This document shows positions 33,731-41,741 of a stretch of 50,701 bases of DNA, piece by piece. A program made the position numbers and the translations under genes. Source of the stretch: JAJFFW01 sp038531315 (lineage in GTDB: Bacteria; Pseudomonadota; Alphaproteobacteria; Caulobacterales; Parvularculaceae); assembly GCA_038531315.1 (NCBI GenBank), contig JBCBBT010000023.1, forward strand, positions 1-50,701. Reading direction: 5' to 3'. Below the pieces are notes generated by a model. It was not told the DNA's origin. It made no database searches and saw only the letters and a list, made by a program, of their open reading frames with translations. Numbering within the stretch: the first letter of the stretch is position 1; every line of letters begins with the position of its first letter.

Positions 33731-34039
33731 TCAATGGGTCCAGGGTTTGCGGCGGTCGAATGCGAAATTGTCCGCATACGCCTTTGGCTTGGGCGTCGCC
33801 CGACTGGGCTCAACGACCTGATAGGGAATAGATTTCGCTTCCGCGTAGGCGATGGCCGCATCCTTGCTGTCGAAGGATAGGCTCACTTGTCCGGCGCGGG
33901 TGTCGCTGGAGCTGGTCCAGCCCATCAGCGGATCGATCCGGCGCGCGGCTTCCGCCTCAAATTCCAAAAGCCAGCGCTCTGTCTTGGCGCGCCCGGACTG
34001 CATTGCTGTTTTCGACGGCTGATAAATTCGCGCGAACAT
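33731..34039 (-). CDS. NDUFS4-like accessory subunit of respiratory complex I
   Basis: A 102-aa protein of the ETC complex I conserved-region family, homologous to the mitochondrial accessory subunit NDUFS4. Signatures: ARIYQPSKTAMQSG at the N-terminus, WLLEFEAEAARRIDPLMGWTSS, then FDSKDAAIAYAEAKSIPYQV and the end DNFAFDRRKPWTH. In mitochondria it stabilises the NADH-oxidising arm; alphaproteobacteria carry it outside the nuo operon. Here it lies alone between tRNA-Arg and tRNA-Pro. Confidence 0.92.
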   Translation of the reverse strand: MFARIYQPSKTAMQSGRAKTERWLLEFEAEAARRIDPLMGWTSSSDTRAGQVSLSFDSKDAAIAYAEAKSIPYQVVEPSRATPKPKAYADNFAFDRRKPWTH

Positions 34040-34108
34040 GAAACGCTCTTTCGTTTTTCAACCGGGCTTAAATTCGGCCCCTCGCGCCGTCGGATGCGGG
34101 CGCTGAGA

Positions 34109-34185
<77 letters not shown>

Positions 34186-34260
34186 AAGCGCCCTCCTTTA
34201 GAGCGTAACCGTAAACGGTTCAACAAAAACAGTGCGGAAAAAGGCGCCGCGCGGCGGGCG

Positions 34261-34788
34261 TTAATCTTCGTCGCTGACAGCCGGGTTCGAAGACCGCAAT
34301 TTCGAGCGCGTATTCTCGATGACGCGGCGAACGAAAATCGGGTTGTCGACATTCGGCAACTCGATGACGCCGACCCCGGTGCCGCGCATGACGAGTTTGC
34401 CGTAGCCGAAAAGCCGTCCCCAAACCGACTGGTTGAGGGTGATTTCCTCAATCTTGTTGAGCGAGACTTCTTGCGTCGTCCGGGAGATCAGCCCGCGCTT
34501 GAAGACAAACCGGTACGTCGTCACGACGATCTCGGTGGTCCATAACACGATGAAATGCGTCAGCATGATGATCAGGCCAACGACCGCCGCGCCGATGGCG
34601 AACCACCAGCCGACCTTGAGCTGTTCGTAATCGACGCCGGCCGCAAATTGCGTCAGCAAGAACAGGACGACCGGGCCCATGCCGATCGAAAACCACAGCA
34701 CGGGAAAGAAGCTGTAGGTCCAATTGAAATTTGCGCGATAGACGATGTCTTCGTCCGCCGCCAGGGTCTGTTCAACATAACCGGACAT
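34261..34788 (-). CDS. PH-domain membrane protein (bPH2/YdbS-like)
   Basis: A 175-aa inner-membrane protein. Two transmembrane helices (about 25-48 and 60-88) precede a bacterial PH domain from about residue 88 (TTYRFVFKRGLISRTTQEVSLNKIEEI) with NQSVWGRLFGYGKLVMRGTG, characteristic of the bPH2 family. Function is unknown; such proteins are thought to scaffold membrane processes. Single gene, convergent with nothing; 205 bp upstream separate it from the divergent ettA. Confidence 0.85.
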   Translation of the reverse strand: MSGYVEQTLAADEDIVYRANFNWTYSFFPVLWFSIGMGPVVLFLLTQFAAGVDYEQLKVGWWFAIGAAVVGLIIMLTHFIVLWTTEIVVTTYRFVFKRGLISRTTQEVSLNKIEEITLNQSVWGRLFGYGKLVMRGTGVGVIELPNVDNPIFVRRVIENTRSKLRSSNPAVSDED

Positions 34789-34995
34789 AGCCCCTCACAA
34801 TTCCGTCTGCGTTCCTGATCAGATTGCCAAACGCCGCAAAATCATAGCGGTATATAGGGGGGTTATCGACGGGGTAAAGCGCACGGCTGCGTTGAAACCG
34901 GCCCCGAGGCGCGATAAGAGGCGCGCCTGTTTCTAAATTGACACGGAATTTGACCGATCAAGAGGGCGGGCCCCGGCGGGGCTCCAGGCGAGCGA

Positions 34996-36663
34996 ATGGC
35001 GAATCACCAATACATCTATTTTATGCAGGGCCTGTCGAAGACCTACACGGGCGGCAAAAAGGTCTTTGAGGACATTCATCTTCAGTTTCTGCCCGATGCG
35101 AAAATCGGCATTGTCGGGGTCAACGGCGCCGGTAAATCAACGCTTTTGCGGATCATGGCCGGCGAGGACAAGGAATTTAACGGCGAGGCCTACGCCGCCG
35201 ACGGGATCAAGGTCGGCTTCCTGCCGCAGGAGCCAGAACTCGACGCGTCAAAGACGGTCTTTGAAAACGCCATGACCGGAGTCAGCGATATCAAAGACAA
35301 GATCGACGCCTTTAATGTGGTGTCGGCGGAACTTGGCGAAAATTACACTGAAGAGCTGATGGAAAAGATGTCGGCGCTGCAGGAAGAAATCGACGCCGCG
35401 GACGGATGGGATATCGATTCAAAAGTTGAAATGGCGATGGGCGCTTTGCGCTGTCCGCCAGGCGACTGGAAAGTCGACAACCTCTCCGGCGGCGAAAAGC
35501 GCCGTGTCGCACTGGCGGCGCTTCTTTTGTCGAAACCGGATCTCCTGTTGCTCGACGAGCCGACCAACCATCTCGATGCGGAATCGGTCGCCTGGCTTGA
35601 AAACTACCTGCGCGATTTCGACGGTGCGGTCATTCTGGTGACCCACGACCGGTATTTCCTCGACAATGTGACGGGCTGGATCCTGGAACTCGATCGCGGG
35701 CGCGGCATTCCCTATCAGGGCAATTATTCGTCCTGGCTCGAACAAAAAGCCAAACGCCTCGAACAGGAACAGCGCGAAGAAGCGAACCGACAGAAAACGC
35801 TCGGCCGCGAGCTTGACTGGATCAATGCGAGCCCCAAGGCCCGGCAGGCAAAATCAAAAGCGCGGATCAACGCCTATGATGAATTGCTGGCCAAGGCCGG
35901 CAAGCAGGAAATTTCACAGGCGCAAATTCAAATCCCGCCGGGTCCGCGTCTTGGCGGCGTGGTCATTGAGGCGGATAATCTGCGCAAGGCCTTTGGCGAT
36001 AAGCTTCTGATTGATGATCTGAGCTTTAAACTGCCGCCGGGCGGCATTGTCGGCGTTATCGGCCCCAACGGCGCCGGCAAGACAACGCTGTTTAAAATGC
36101 TGACCGACAAGGAAGAACCGGACGCCGGCGCGCTGCGCGTTGGGGAGACCGTTCAGATCGGTTATGTCGATCAGACCCGTGAAGATCTCGATCCGAATAA
36201 AAATGTCTGGGAGGAAATTTCCGGCGGGCTCGACATTATCCAGCTTGGCAAGCGCGAAGTGCCGTCGCGCGCCTATGTGAGCTGGTTTAATTTCAAAGGC
36301 GGCGACCAGCAGAAAAAGGTCGGCTCGCTTTCCGGCGGAGAACGCAATCGGGTCCAGCTTGCAAAAATGCTGACCGAGGGCGCGAACCTGTTGCTGCTCG
36401 ACGAGCCGACCAACGATCTTGACGTCGACACCCTGCGCGAACTCGAAGGGGCGCTGGAAGATTTCGCCGGCTGCGCGGTGATCATCTCGCACGACCGCTG
36501 GTTTCTCGACCGCATCGCCACGCATATCCTGGCGTTCGAGGGCGACAGCCACGTGGAATGGTTCGAGGGCAGTTTTTCCGACTATATCGAAGACAAAAAG
36601 CGCCGCCTCGGTCCGGATGCGGATATCCCGAAGCGGATCAAGTACAAGCCGCTTACGCGATAG
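34996..36663 (+). CDS. ettA: Energy-dependent translational throttle protein EttA (ABC-F)
   Basis: A 555-aa ABC-F ATPase that binds the ribosomal E site and couples early elongation to the ATP/ADP ratio. Two ABC domains: Walker A GVNGAGKST and GPNGAGKTT; signatures LSGGEKRRVALA and LSGGERNRVQLA; Walker B LLLDEPTNHLD and LLLDEPTNDLD. The linker between them (EQEQREEANRQKTLGRELDWIN) carries the P-site tRNA-interacting arm of the family. No membrane segments. It is the only gene in its unit. The ATG follows AGGCGAG. Confidence 0.96.
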   Translation: MANHQYIYFMQGLSKTYTGGKKVFEDIHLQFLPDAKIGIVGVNGAGKSTLLRIMAGEDKEFNGEAYAADGIKVGFLPQEPELDASKTVFENAMTGVSDIKDKIDAFNVVSAELGENYTEELMEKMSALQEEIDAADGWDIDSKVEMAMGALRCPPGDWKVDNLSGGEKRRVALAALLLSKPDLLLLDEPTNHLDAESVAWLENYLRDFDGAVILVTHDRYFLDNVTGWILELDRGRGIPYQGNYSSWLEQKAKRLEQEQREEANRQKTLGRELDWINASPKARQAKSKARINAYDELLAKAGKQEISQAQIQIPPGPRLGGVVIEADNLRKAFGDKLLIDDLSFKLPPGGIVGVIGPNGAGKTTLFKMLTDKEEPDAGALRVGETVQIGYVDQTREDLDPNKNVWEEISGGLDIIQLGKREVPSRAYVSWFNFKGGDQQKKVGSLSGGERNRVQLAKMLTEGANLLLLDEPTNDLDVDTLRELEGALEDFAGCAVIISHDRWFLDRIATHILAFEGDSHVEWFEGSFSDYIEDKKRRLGPDADIPKRIKYKPLTR

Positions 36664-36744
36664 GCGCGCGCGGGACAGTCAAAGAAAAGCGACGGAGACA
36701 ACATCGCCGGCAAAGACGCCCGCGACAAAAGACTTCGGTGTGTT

Positions 36745-37293
36745 TCAGTTTTCTCGCCCGCCGCGGGCCCGAATTTCTTGTCCGCGCATCTCCTGTAGGC
36801 GCATCTCTTGTAGCCGCATCTCTTGTAGTCGCATTGGCATCGCATCGATCAGTTGAAACAGGTCTTCTGGCGTTATGGGCGCGTCGGCGGTCAGCTTGAC
36901 GCCGCCGTCTTTGCCGATCAGGCGCACGCTAAATCCGCTTGCCGCAGGCGCGCCGTAAGCGCTGGAGATTTCGCGAATCGACGGCGCGGCGTCATCGCCA
37001 AACAGAGCGAAGACGCGGTCTGCGCTGACTTGCAACACAACAAGATCGCGCTCGGTTAGGCCGGCTTCATCGGCGCTGAGAAAGGAGAGTTGACGGACCA
37101 GCGCATCGCTGTCGCGGGCCGCCCAGATAATCAGGACACGATGTTCCCAGCGATAATCATCCGCGGTGCGCATGGCGTCAGGCGCATCGCTCGCCCGCGC
37201 TAAAGGTGCAAGCACAACCGAAGACGTCGACAGCGCGGCGAGCGCGCCGCAGGCGGCGCGGCATGCTCTGCGCCGTAACGACGTTAGCAACAC
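36745..37293 (-). CDS. Secreted DUF4174-like thioredoxin-fold protein
   Basis: A 182-aa protein with a GTG start (37293) that overlaps the arsM stop by 10 bp, implying coupling. An Arg-rich signal peptide (ending VLAPLARA-SDAP) is followed by a DUF4174-type thioredoxin-like domain: YRWEHRVLIIWAARDSD, ERDLVVLQVSADRVF, SGFSVRLIGKDGGVKL, TPEDLFQLIDAMPMR. There is no CxxC, so it is not a redox thioredoxin. The C-terminus ends in three repeats of MRLQE encoded by a 15-bp tandem repeat (36785-36829). An ATG 19 codons earlier lies inside arsM and is less likely. Confidence 0.65.
   Translation of the reverse strand: MLLTSLRRRACRAACGALAALSTSSVVLAPLARASDAPDAMRTADDYRWEHRVLIIWAARDSDALVRQLSFLSADEAGLTERDLVVLQVSADRVFALFGDDAAPSIREISSAYGAPAASGFSVRLIGKDGGVKLTADAPITPEDLFQLIDAMPMRLQEMRLQEMRLQEMRGQEIRARGGREN
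36785..36834. repeat. 15-bp tandem repeat in the 3' end of the DUF4174 gene
   Basis: Three 15-bp units (CGCATCTCCTGTAGG and two near-copies) plus a partial fourth. In frame on the minus strand they encode the pentapeptide MRLQE three times, then MRGQE, just before the stop. Confidence 0.9.
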
Positions 37294-38357
37294 GCCCCGG
37301 AAACGGACGCCTCGGCGGAGGCTTCGCCGAACGGCGCCACCGTGCCGCAACCCGGGAAAATGCCGTAATGGGTCGACCAGTCTCCGATGAAATCGAAGTG
37401 CTTTGCGAACCGGCTTTCATGCAGCATGCGATAGGTGTTGCCGCAGACCGGGAAAATCCGGCCCGCCTCGATGGCGTGATGATTGTCAAGGGCGAAGATA
37501 TTGTCTTCGTTCTCGACGCCGCCGCGATAGACGACAGCCTGGCCGTAGTCTTCACAAGCCGGCTCCAGACCGTCGATCCGGAAGAGGCGATAGGTGGCGG
37601 AAAAGAATTTCGCCGGCGCCAACAACTCTTTCAGGTCGGCGCTCCCGATGGCGAGCGGTCGGTCGGTGACAAGCCGCGGATCGGCAAAGCCCGACGCCTT
37701 GGCGAGATTGACAAAGTCGTTCCAGTAAAGCGCGCCGGACAGACATTCGCCGTGGGCCTGCGGATGGTTCTTCAACTCTTCCGGCACGCGCCGGTCTGCG
37801 TAAACATCGGAGAAATAAAACTCGCCGCCGGGCTTCAGAAGCGTGTGGGCGGCTTCGAAGACGGATTTTTTGTCCTCACACAAATTGATTACGCAATTGG
37901 AAACGATGACGTCGAAACTCGCCGGTTCCAGATCGAGATCGAGAAGCTTTTCGATATCGCCCTCGATAAAGTCGACATTGGATTTCGCATAACCGTAGCG
38001 TTTCGCATGCCAGTCCTGATGTTCGCGGGCGACGGCGAGTTGTTCCGGCGTCATGTCGACGCCAACCACAAAACCGTTTTCTCCAACGAGCCGCGAGAGG
38101 GCGTAAACATCTTGTCCGGCGCCCGAGCCGAGATCGAGAACGCGCGCGCCTTCAAGCGCCGACGGCGCGATCAGGCCACAGCCATAATACCGCGAGGAGA
38201 CATCGGGATGGATATCGGCGAGGAGGGCGCGCACATGGACGGGCGTGTCTTCGAGCGTGCAGCATGCGTCCGTCGCGAGATCGGTCGAGCCTTTCAGGGT
38301 CTTGCCGTAATATTCCTTGACGTTTTCCTGAATGGCCTTCGAGTTCTCAATATTCAT
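37284..38357 (-). CDS. arsM: Arsenite methyltransferase
   Basis: A 357-aa SAM-dependent methyltransferase that converts As(III) to methylated arsenicals. All four cysteines described for the algal enzyme align by spacing: C32 (TDACC), C60 (YYGCGL), C155 (VSNCVINL) and C205 (GECLSGALYW). The SAM motif is VLDLGSGAGQD (73-83), with GVDMTPEQL following. A second half (about 210-345) carries CEDYGQAVVY and PVCGNTYRML, shared with the larger ArsM group; the C-terminus ends in Cys-Cys. AAGGGAA lies 8 nt before the ATG. No arsR or other ars genes are near; the DUF4174 gene overlaps its 3' end and purL is divergent. Confidence 0.9.
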   Translation of the reverse strand: MNIENSKAIQENVKEYYGKTLKGSTDLATDACCTLEDTPVHVRALLADIHPDVSSRYYGCGLIAPSALEGARVLDLGSGAGQDVYALSRLVGENGFVVGVDMTPEQLAVAREHQDWHAKRYGYAKSNVDFIEGDIEKLLDLDLEPASFDVIVSNCVINLCEDKKSVFEAAHTLLKPGGEFYFSDVYADRRVPEELKNHPQAHGECLSGALYWNDFVNLAKASGFADPRLVTDRPLAIGSADLKELLAPAKFFSATYRLFRIDGLEPACEDYGQAVVYRGGVENEDNIFALDNHHAIEAGRIFPVCGNTYRMLHESRFAKHFDFIGDWSTHYGIFPGCGTVAPFGEASAEASVSGACC

Positions 38358-38528
38358 CGTTTGTTCCCTTTTGCCCCAGCAGCAATCCAGCCAGCCCTTG
38401 AGTGAGATGCCCCGCCGATGCGCTATGCTGCGCCCAAAGGTGTATTACTAGCGGCAATTGCGCCCGTCGCGCAACGGTTCTATGCAAAGCCTCGCTTCAT
38501 CGTGACCTCTCTGATTGACGGCCCATTC

Positions 38529-41279
38529 ATGACCGAAATTACCCCTGAAATGATCGCCGAGCACGGGCTCAGCGCGGACGAATATCAATCTATCGAGATA
38601 TATTTGGGCCGTACGCCGAATGTGGTCGAGCTCGGCATTTTCTCCGTCATGTGGTCGGAGCATTGCTCCTACAAATCATCGCGGCTCCATCTGAAAAAAC
38701 TGCCCACATCGGCGCCGTGGGTCATTCAGGGGCCGGGCGAGAACGCCGGCGTTATCGACATCGGCGAGGGACTTGCGGCGGTCTTCAAAATGGAAAGCCA
38801 CAATCACCCGTCCTTTATCGAGCCCTATCAGGGCGCGGCGACGGGCGTCGGCGGCATCATGCGGGATGTTTTCACGATGGGCGCGCGCCCCGTCGCCAAT
38901 ATGAACGCCTTGCGGTTCGGCGCCTGGGACAATGAGCGTACGCGCCATCTGGTTTCCGGCGTCGTGGCGGGGATCGGCGGCTATGGCAATTGCATGGGCG
39001 TGCCGACGGTCGGCGGCGAGACGAATTTTCACGCCGGCTACAATGGCAATATTCTCGTGAACGCCATGACGGTCGGGATCGCCGACAAACAGAAGATCTT
39101 CTATTCCGCCGCCCGCGGCGCCGGCAATCCAGTCGTTTATGTCGGCTCAAAGACTGGCCGCGACGGCATCCACGGCGCCACGATGGCGTCCGCCGAGTTC
39201 GACGATGAGAGTCAGGAAAAGCGCCCGACCGTTCAGGTCGGCGATCCGTTTACGGAAAAACTGCTCCTTGAAGCCTGCCTCGAATTGATGGCGGAAGACG
39301 CCATCATCGCCATCCAGGATATGGGCGCGGCGGGGCTGACCTCGTCGTCGGTGGAAATGGCCGCCAAGGGCGGGCGCGGCTTCGATCTCAATCTTGACCA
39401 CGTGCCGCAGCGCGAGGAGGCCATGACAGCCTATGAGATGATGTTGTCGGAAAGCCAGGAACGCATGCTCATGGTGTTGCGCCCGGGCAAGGAAGAGCTT
39501 GCGCGCGGCATCTTCGAAAAATGGGGCGTTGATTTTGCTGTTATCGGCGAGACGACCGACACCGGCAATCTGACGATCCGCCACAAGGGCGAAATCGTTG
39601 CGGACTTACCGGTCAAGCCGCTCGCCGACGCGGCCCCGGAATATGACCGTCCGGCGGCTGATCTTCCATCGCCCGAACCGCTGGAAGACGTTGCGATCCC
39701 GGTTTGCGAAGCGCTGGTGACGCTTACAAAACCGGAAGCCACGGATGCGGCGCCATTTGACACGCTGGTTGAGACCTTCATCGAAGACCGCGTCAAACCG
39801 ATTGCCGGCGTCGAGGCGGCGGGCGTCACCATCGCCGACGACAAGGCGATGATCTATGTCCGCTTGTTATCGGGCGCTGAAAGCGACCTTGCCGCTCTCA
39901 GGGAAGCGGCCGACAATCTTAAAACTAGCGGTCTTGTCGCCGATAATGCGGTTGAAACGCACGCGGAAGACATCAATACCGCCGAACAACCGGGCGGCGA
40001 CGGCATGCTGACCGCACTCGCAAAGTTGATGGCTTCGCCCGATCTTTGTTCGCGGCGCTGGATTTGGGAGCAATATGATCACACCGTAATGGGCGACACC
40101 GTGATCGCTCCCGGCGGCGATGCGGCGCTTGTGCGGGTGCACGGAACAAACCGCGCGCTCGCGATTACGACCGATGTGACCCCGCGCTATGTCAAAGCCG
40201 ATCCGAAGGAAGGCGGCAAACAGGCCGTCGCCGAGACCTATCGCAATATCTGCGCAACCGGCGCGGCGCCGCTCGCCATCACCAATTGCCTCAATTTTGG
40301 CAATCCCGAGCGGCCGGAAATCATGGCGCAATTCGTCGGCGCCGTCGAAGGCATGCGCGAGGCCTGTGAGGCGCTCAACTATCCCGTCGTCTCCGGCAAT
40401 GTCTCGCTTTATAATGAAACCAATGGTCAGGCGATCCCGCCGACCCCCGCGATCGGCGGCGTCGGCGTCATCGAAGACGCCAATACCGCGATGACAATCG
40501 GGGGCGCGCAGGCCGGCGACGAGTTGATCGCCATTGGCGTCACGCGAGGCTGGCTCGGCCAATCGCTCTATATGCGCGAACTCTTCGGCGTCGAAGCGGG
40601 CGCGCCGCCGCTCGTCAATCTGGAAATTGAACGGCGTAATGGCGAGTTAATTCGTAAACTGATCGCCGAAGGCCTGATCACCGCCTGTCACGATGTGTCG
40701 GATGGCGGTCTTCTCGTCGCCGCCGCCGAGATGGCGATTGCATCGGGCGAGGGCCTTGAGCTGACAACGCCGGTAAAACAGCGCCGCGCCGCCTTCTGGT
40801 TCGGCGAGGATCAGGGCCGCTATCTGATCGCCGTCGCCCCCGGCGCCGCCGACACGCTGTTGTTGAAGGCGGCGATGGCCGGCGTTCAGGCCTCGAAGAT
40901 CGGGCGCTTCGGCGGTCAGTTTCTACGCCTCGATATGGGCGGGGCCGATGCGGATATTTTCGGCCTCCTCGATCTTGCACATCTCCACGACAGCGCCTTG
41001 CCCGCCTATATGACACAGACAGCTCACGAAACGGAGACCGCCCCCATGCCCATGGCAGCCGCTGACATCAAATCCATGATCCTCGAGGCGATGCCCGACG
41101 CCGAGATCGAAATCGAAGACCTCGCCGGCGACGGCGATCACTACCGCGCACGCATTATCTCATCGGCGTTCAACGGCAAGAACCGGGTGCAGCAACATCA
41201 GTTGGTGTACAAAGCGCTGAAAGGCAAAATGGGCGGCGAGCTGCACGCGCTCGCCCTTGAAACGGAAGCGCGCGAGTAG
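38529..41279 (+). CDS. purL: Phosphoribosylformylglycinamidine synthase II fused to a BolA/IbaG domain
   Basis: A 916-aa protein. Residues 1-828 are small-type PurL (FGAM synthetase), fourth step of purine synthesis, which works with PurS and PurQ: MWSEHCSYKSS (His45), MESHNHPSFIEPYQGAATGVGG, AAGLTSSSVEMAAKGG and SRRWIWEQYDHTVMGDT are all present. The linker between the two halves (about 376-497) is some 90 residues longer than usual. PurL ends at LPAYM, then after about 13 residues the frame runs on into a complete BolA/IbaG domain (about 842-916; GDGDHYRARI, NRVQQHQLVYKAL, GGELHALAL). In relatives purL and bolA are adjacent separate genes. The BolA part has its own possible start (ATG 41046 or 41052, GGAG upstream), so a second product is possible. 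Start ATG 38529 fits the family. Confidence 0.93.
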   Translation: MTEITPEMIAEHGLSADEYQSIEIYLGRTPNVVELGIFSVMWSEHCSYKSSRLHLKKLPTSAPWVIQGPGENAGVIDIGEGLAAVFKMESHNHPSFIEPYQGAATGVGGIMRDVFTMGARPVANMNALRFGAWDNERTRHLVSGVVAGIGGYGNCMGVPTVGGETNFHAGYNGNILVNAMTVGIADKQKIFYSAARGAGNPVVYVGSKTGRDGIHGATMASAEFDDESQEKRPTVQVGDPFTEKLLLEACLELMAEDAIIAIQDMGAAGLTSSSVEMAAKGGRGFDLNLDHVPQREEAMTAYEMMLSESQERMLMVLRPGKEELARGIFEKWGVDFAVIGETTDTGNLTIRHKGEIVADLPVKPLADAAPEYDRPAADLPSPEPLEDVAIPVCEALVTLTKPEATDAAPFDTLVETFIEDRVKPIAGVEAAGVTIADDKAMIYVRLLSGAESDLAALREAADNLKTSGLVADNAVETHAEDINTAEQPGGDGMLTALAKLMASPDLCSRRWIWEQYDHTVMGDTVIAPGGDAALVRVHGTNRALAITTDVTPRYVKADPKEGGKQAVAETYRNICATGAAPLAITNCLNFGNPERPEIMAQFVGAVEGMREACEALNYPVVSGNVSLYNETNGQAIPPTPAIGGVGVIEDANTAMTIGGAQAGDELIAIGVTRGWLGQSLYMRELFGVEAGAPPLVNLEIERRNGELIRKLIAEGLITACHDVSDGGLLVAAAEMAIASGEGLELTTPVKQRRAAFWFGEDQGRYLIAVAPGAADTLLLKAAMAGVQASKIGRFGGQFLRLDMGGADADIFGLLDLAHLHDSALPAYMTQTAHETETAPMPMAAADIKSMILEAMPDAEIEIEDLAGDGDHYRARIISSAFNGKNRVQQHQLVYKALKGKMGGELHALALETEARE
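41046..41279 (+). CDS. BolA/IbaG-family protein (internal start within the purL fusion)
   Basis: From ATG 41046 or 41052 the same frame encodes 77 or 75 residues that on their own form a full BolA/IbaG protein: AADIKSMILEAMPDAE, IEDLAGDGDHYRA, FNGKNRVQQHQLVYKAL, GGELHALALE, with the conserved ligand His residues of the QQHQ and LHAL motifs. BolA proteins pair with monothiol glutaredoxins for Fe-S or iron sensing; the glutaredoxin gene often found next is absent here. GGAG (41034-41037) could drive independent initiation. Listed separately because it may be made both as a fusion and alone. Confidence 0.55.
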   Translation: MPMAAADIKSMILEAMPDAEIEIEDLAGDGDHYRARIISSAFNGKNRVQQHQLVYKALKGKMGGELHALALETEARE

Positions 41280-41312
41280 GCGCAACGCCCCCCACAACCA
41301 CGGGGGCCCGTC

Positions 41313-41420
41313 CCACCTTCTCCGCGTCCCCCGCGAAGGCGGGGGCCCAGTAAATAAAAAAAGCCGCGCAGAGCGCGACACCTTTCCTGAACTGGATGCC
41401 CGCCTGCGCGGGCACGACGG
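41313..41420. repeat. 108-bp intergenic repeat, copy 1
   Basis: Matches 41571-41678 with few differences. It contains two hairpin cores, CCCCCGCGAAGGCGGGGG and GCCCGCCTGCGCGGGC. Read on the minus strand the second part resembles the common alphaproteobacterial intergenic repeat beginning GTC-TGCCCGCGCAGGCGGGC. The 462-bp region 41280-41741 holds nothing else that looks genic. Confidence 0.85.
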
Positions 41421-41570
41421 AAAATTATAGGACGGGGCATTAAACGCTGAGCAATCCGTGTCGATGTGCGCGCTTCGACATGGAAGCCGTCAATATTCAC
41501 ATCAGTCGCAACATCGAAAGAAGCATTGCGATCTACGCCGCGCAACGCCGCAACGGCACGCGTCCCAGCC

Positions 41571-41678
41571 CCACCTTCTCCGCGTCCCCCGCGAAGGCGG
41601 GGGCCCAGTAAACAAAAAACGCCGCGCAGAGCGCGACACCTTTCCTGGACTGGATGCCCGCCTGCGCGGGCAGGACGG
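41571..41678. repeat. 108-bp intergenic repeat, copy 2
   Basis: Second copy, offset 258 bp from the first, same orientation. The flanks also share a little sequence (CGCAACGCC just upstream of both). Related short blocks occur at 416-441. Confidence 0.85.
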
Positions 41679-41741
41679 CATGTTGCGCCGACGTGTTCGG
41701 TAACTCTTGCGGCGTAGCCGGACAATCCAATGGTCGTCAGA

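Noticed and set aside
34938..34966. TTGACA upstream of ettA as a promoter
   Set aside because: At 17-bp spacing the -10 would be AGAGGG, which is not a credible -10 element.
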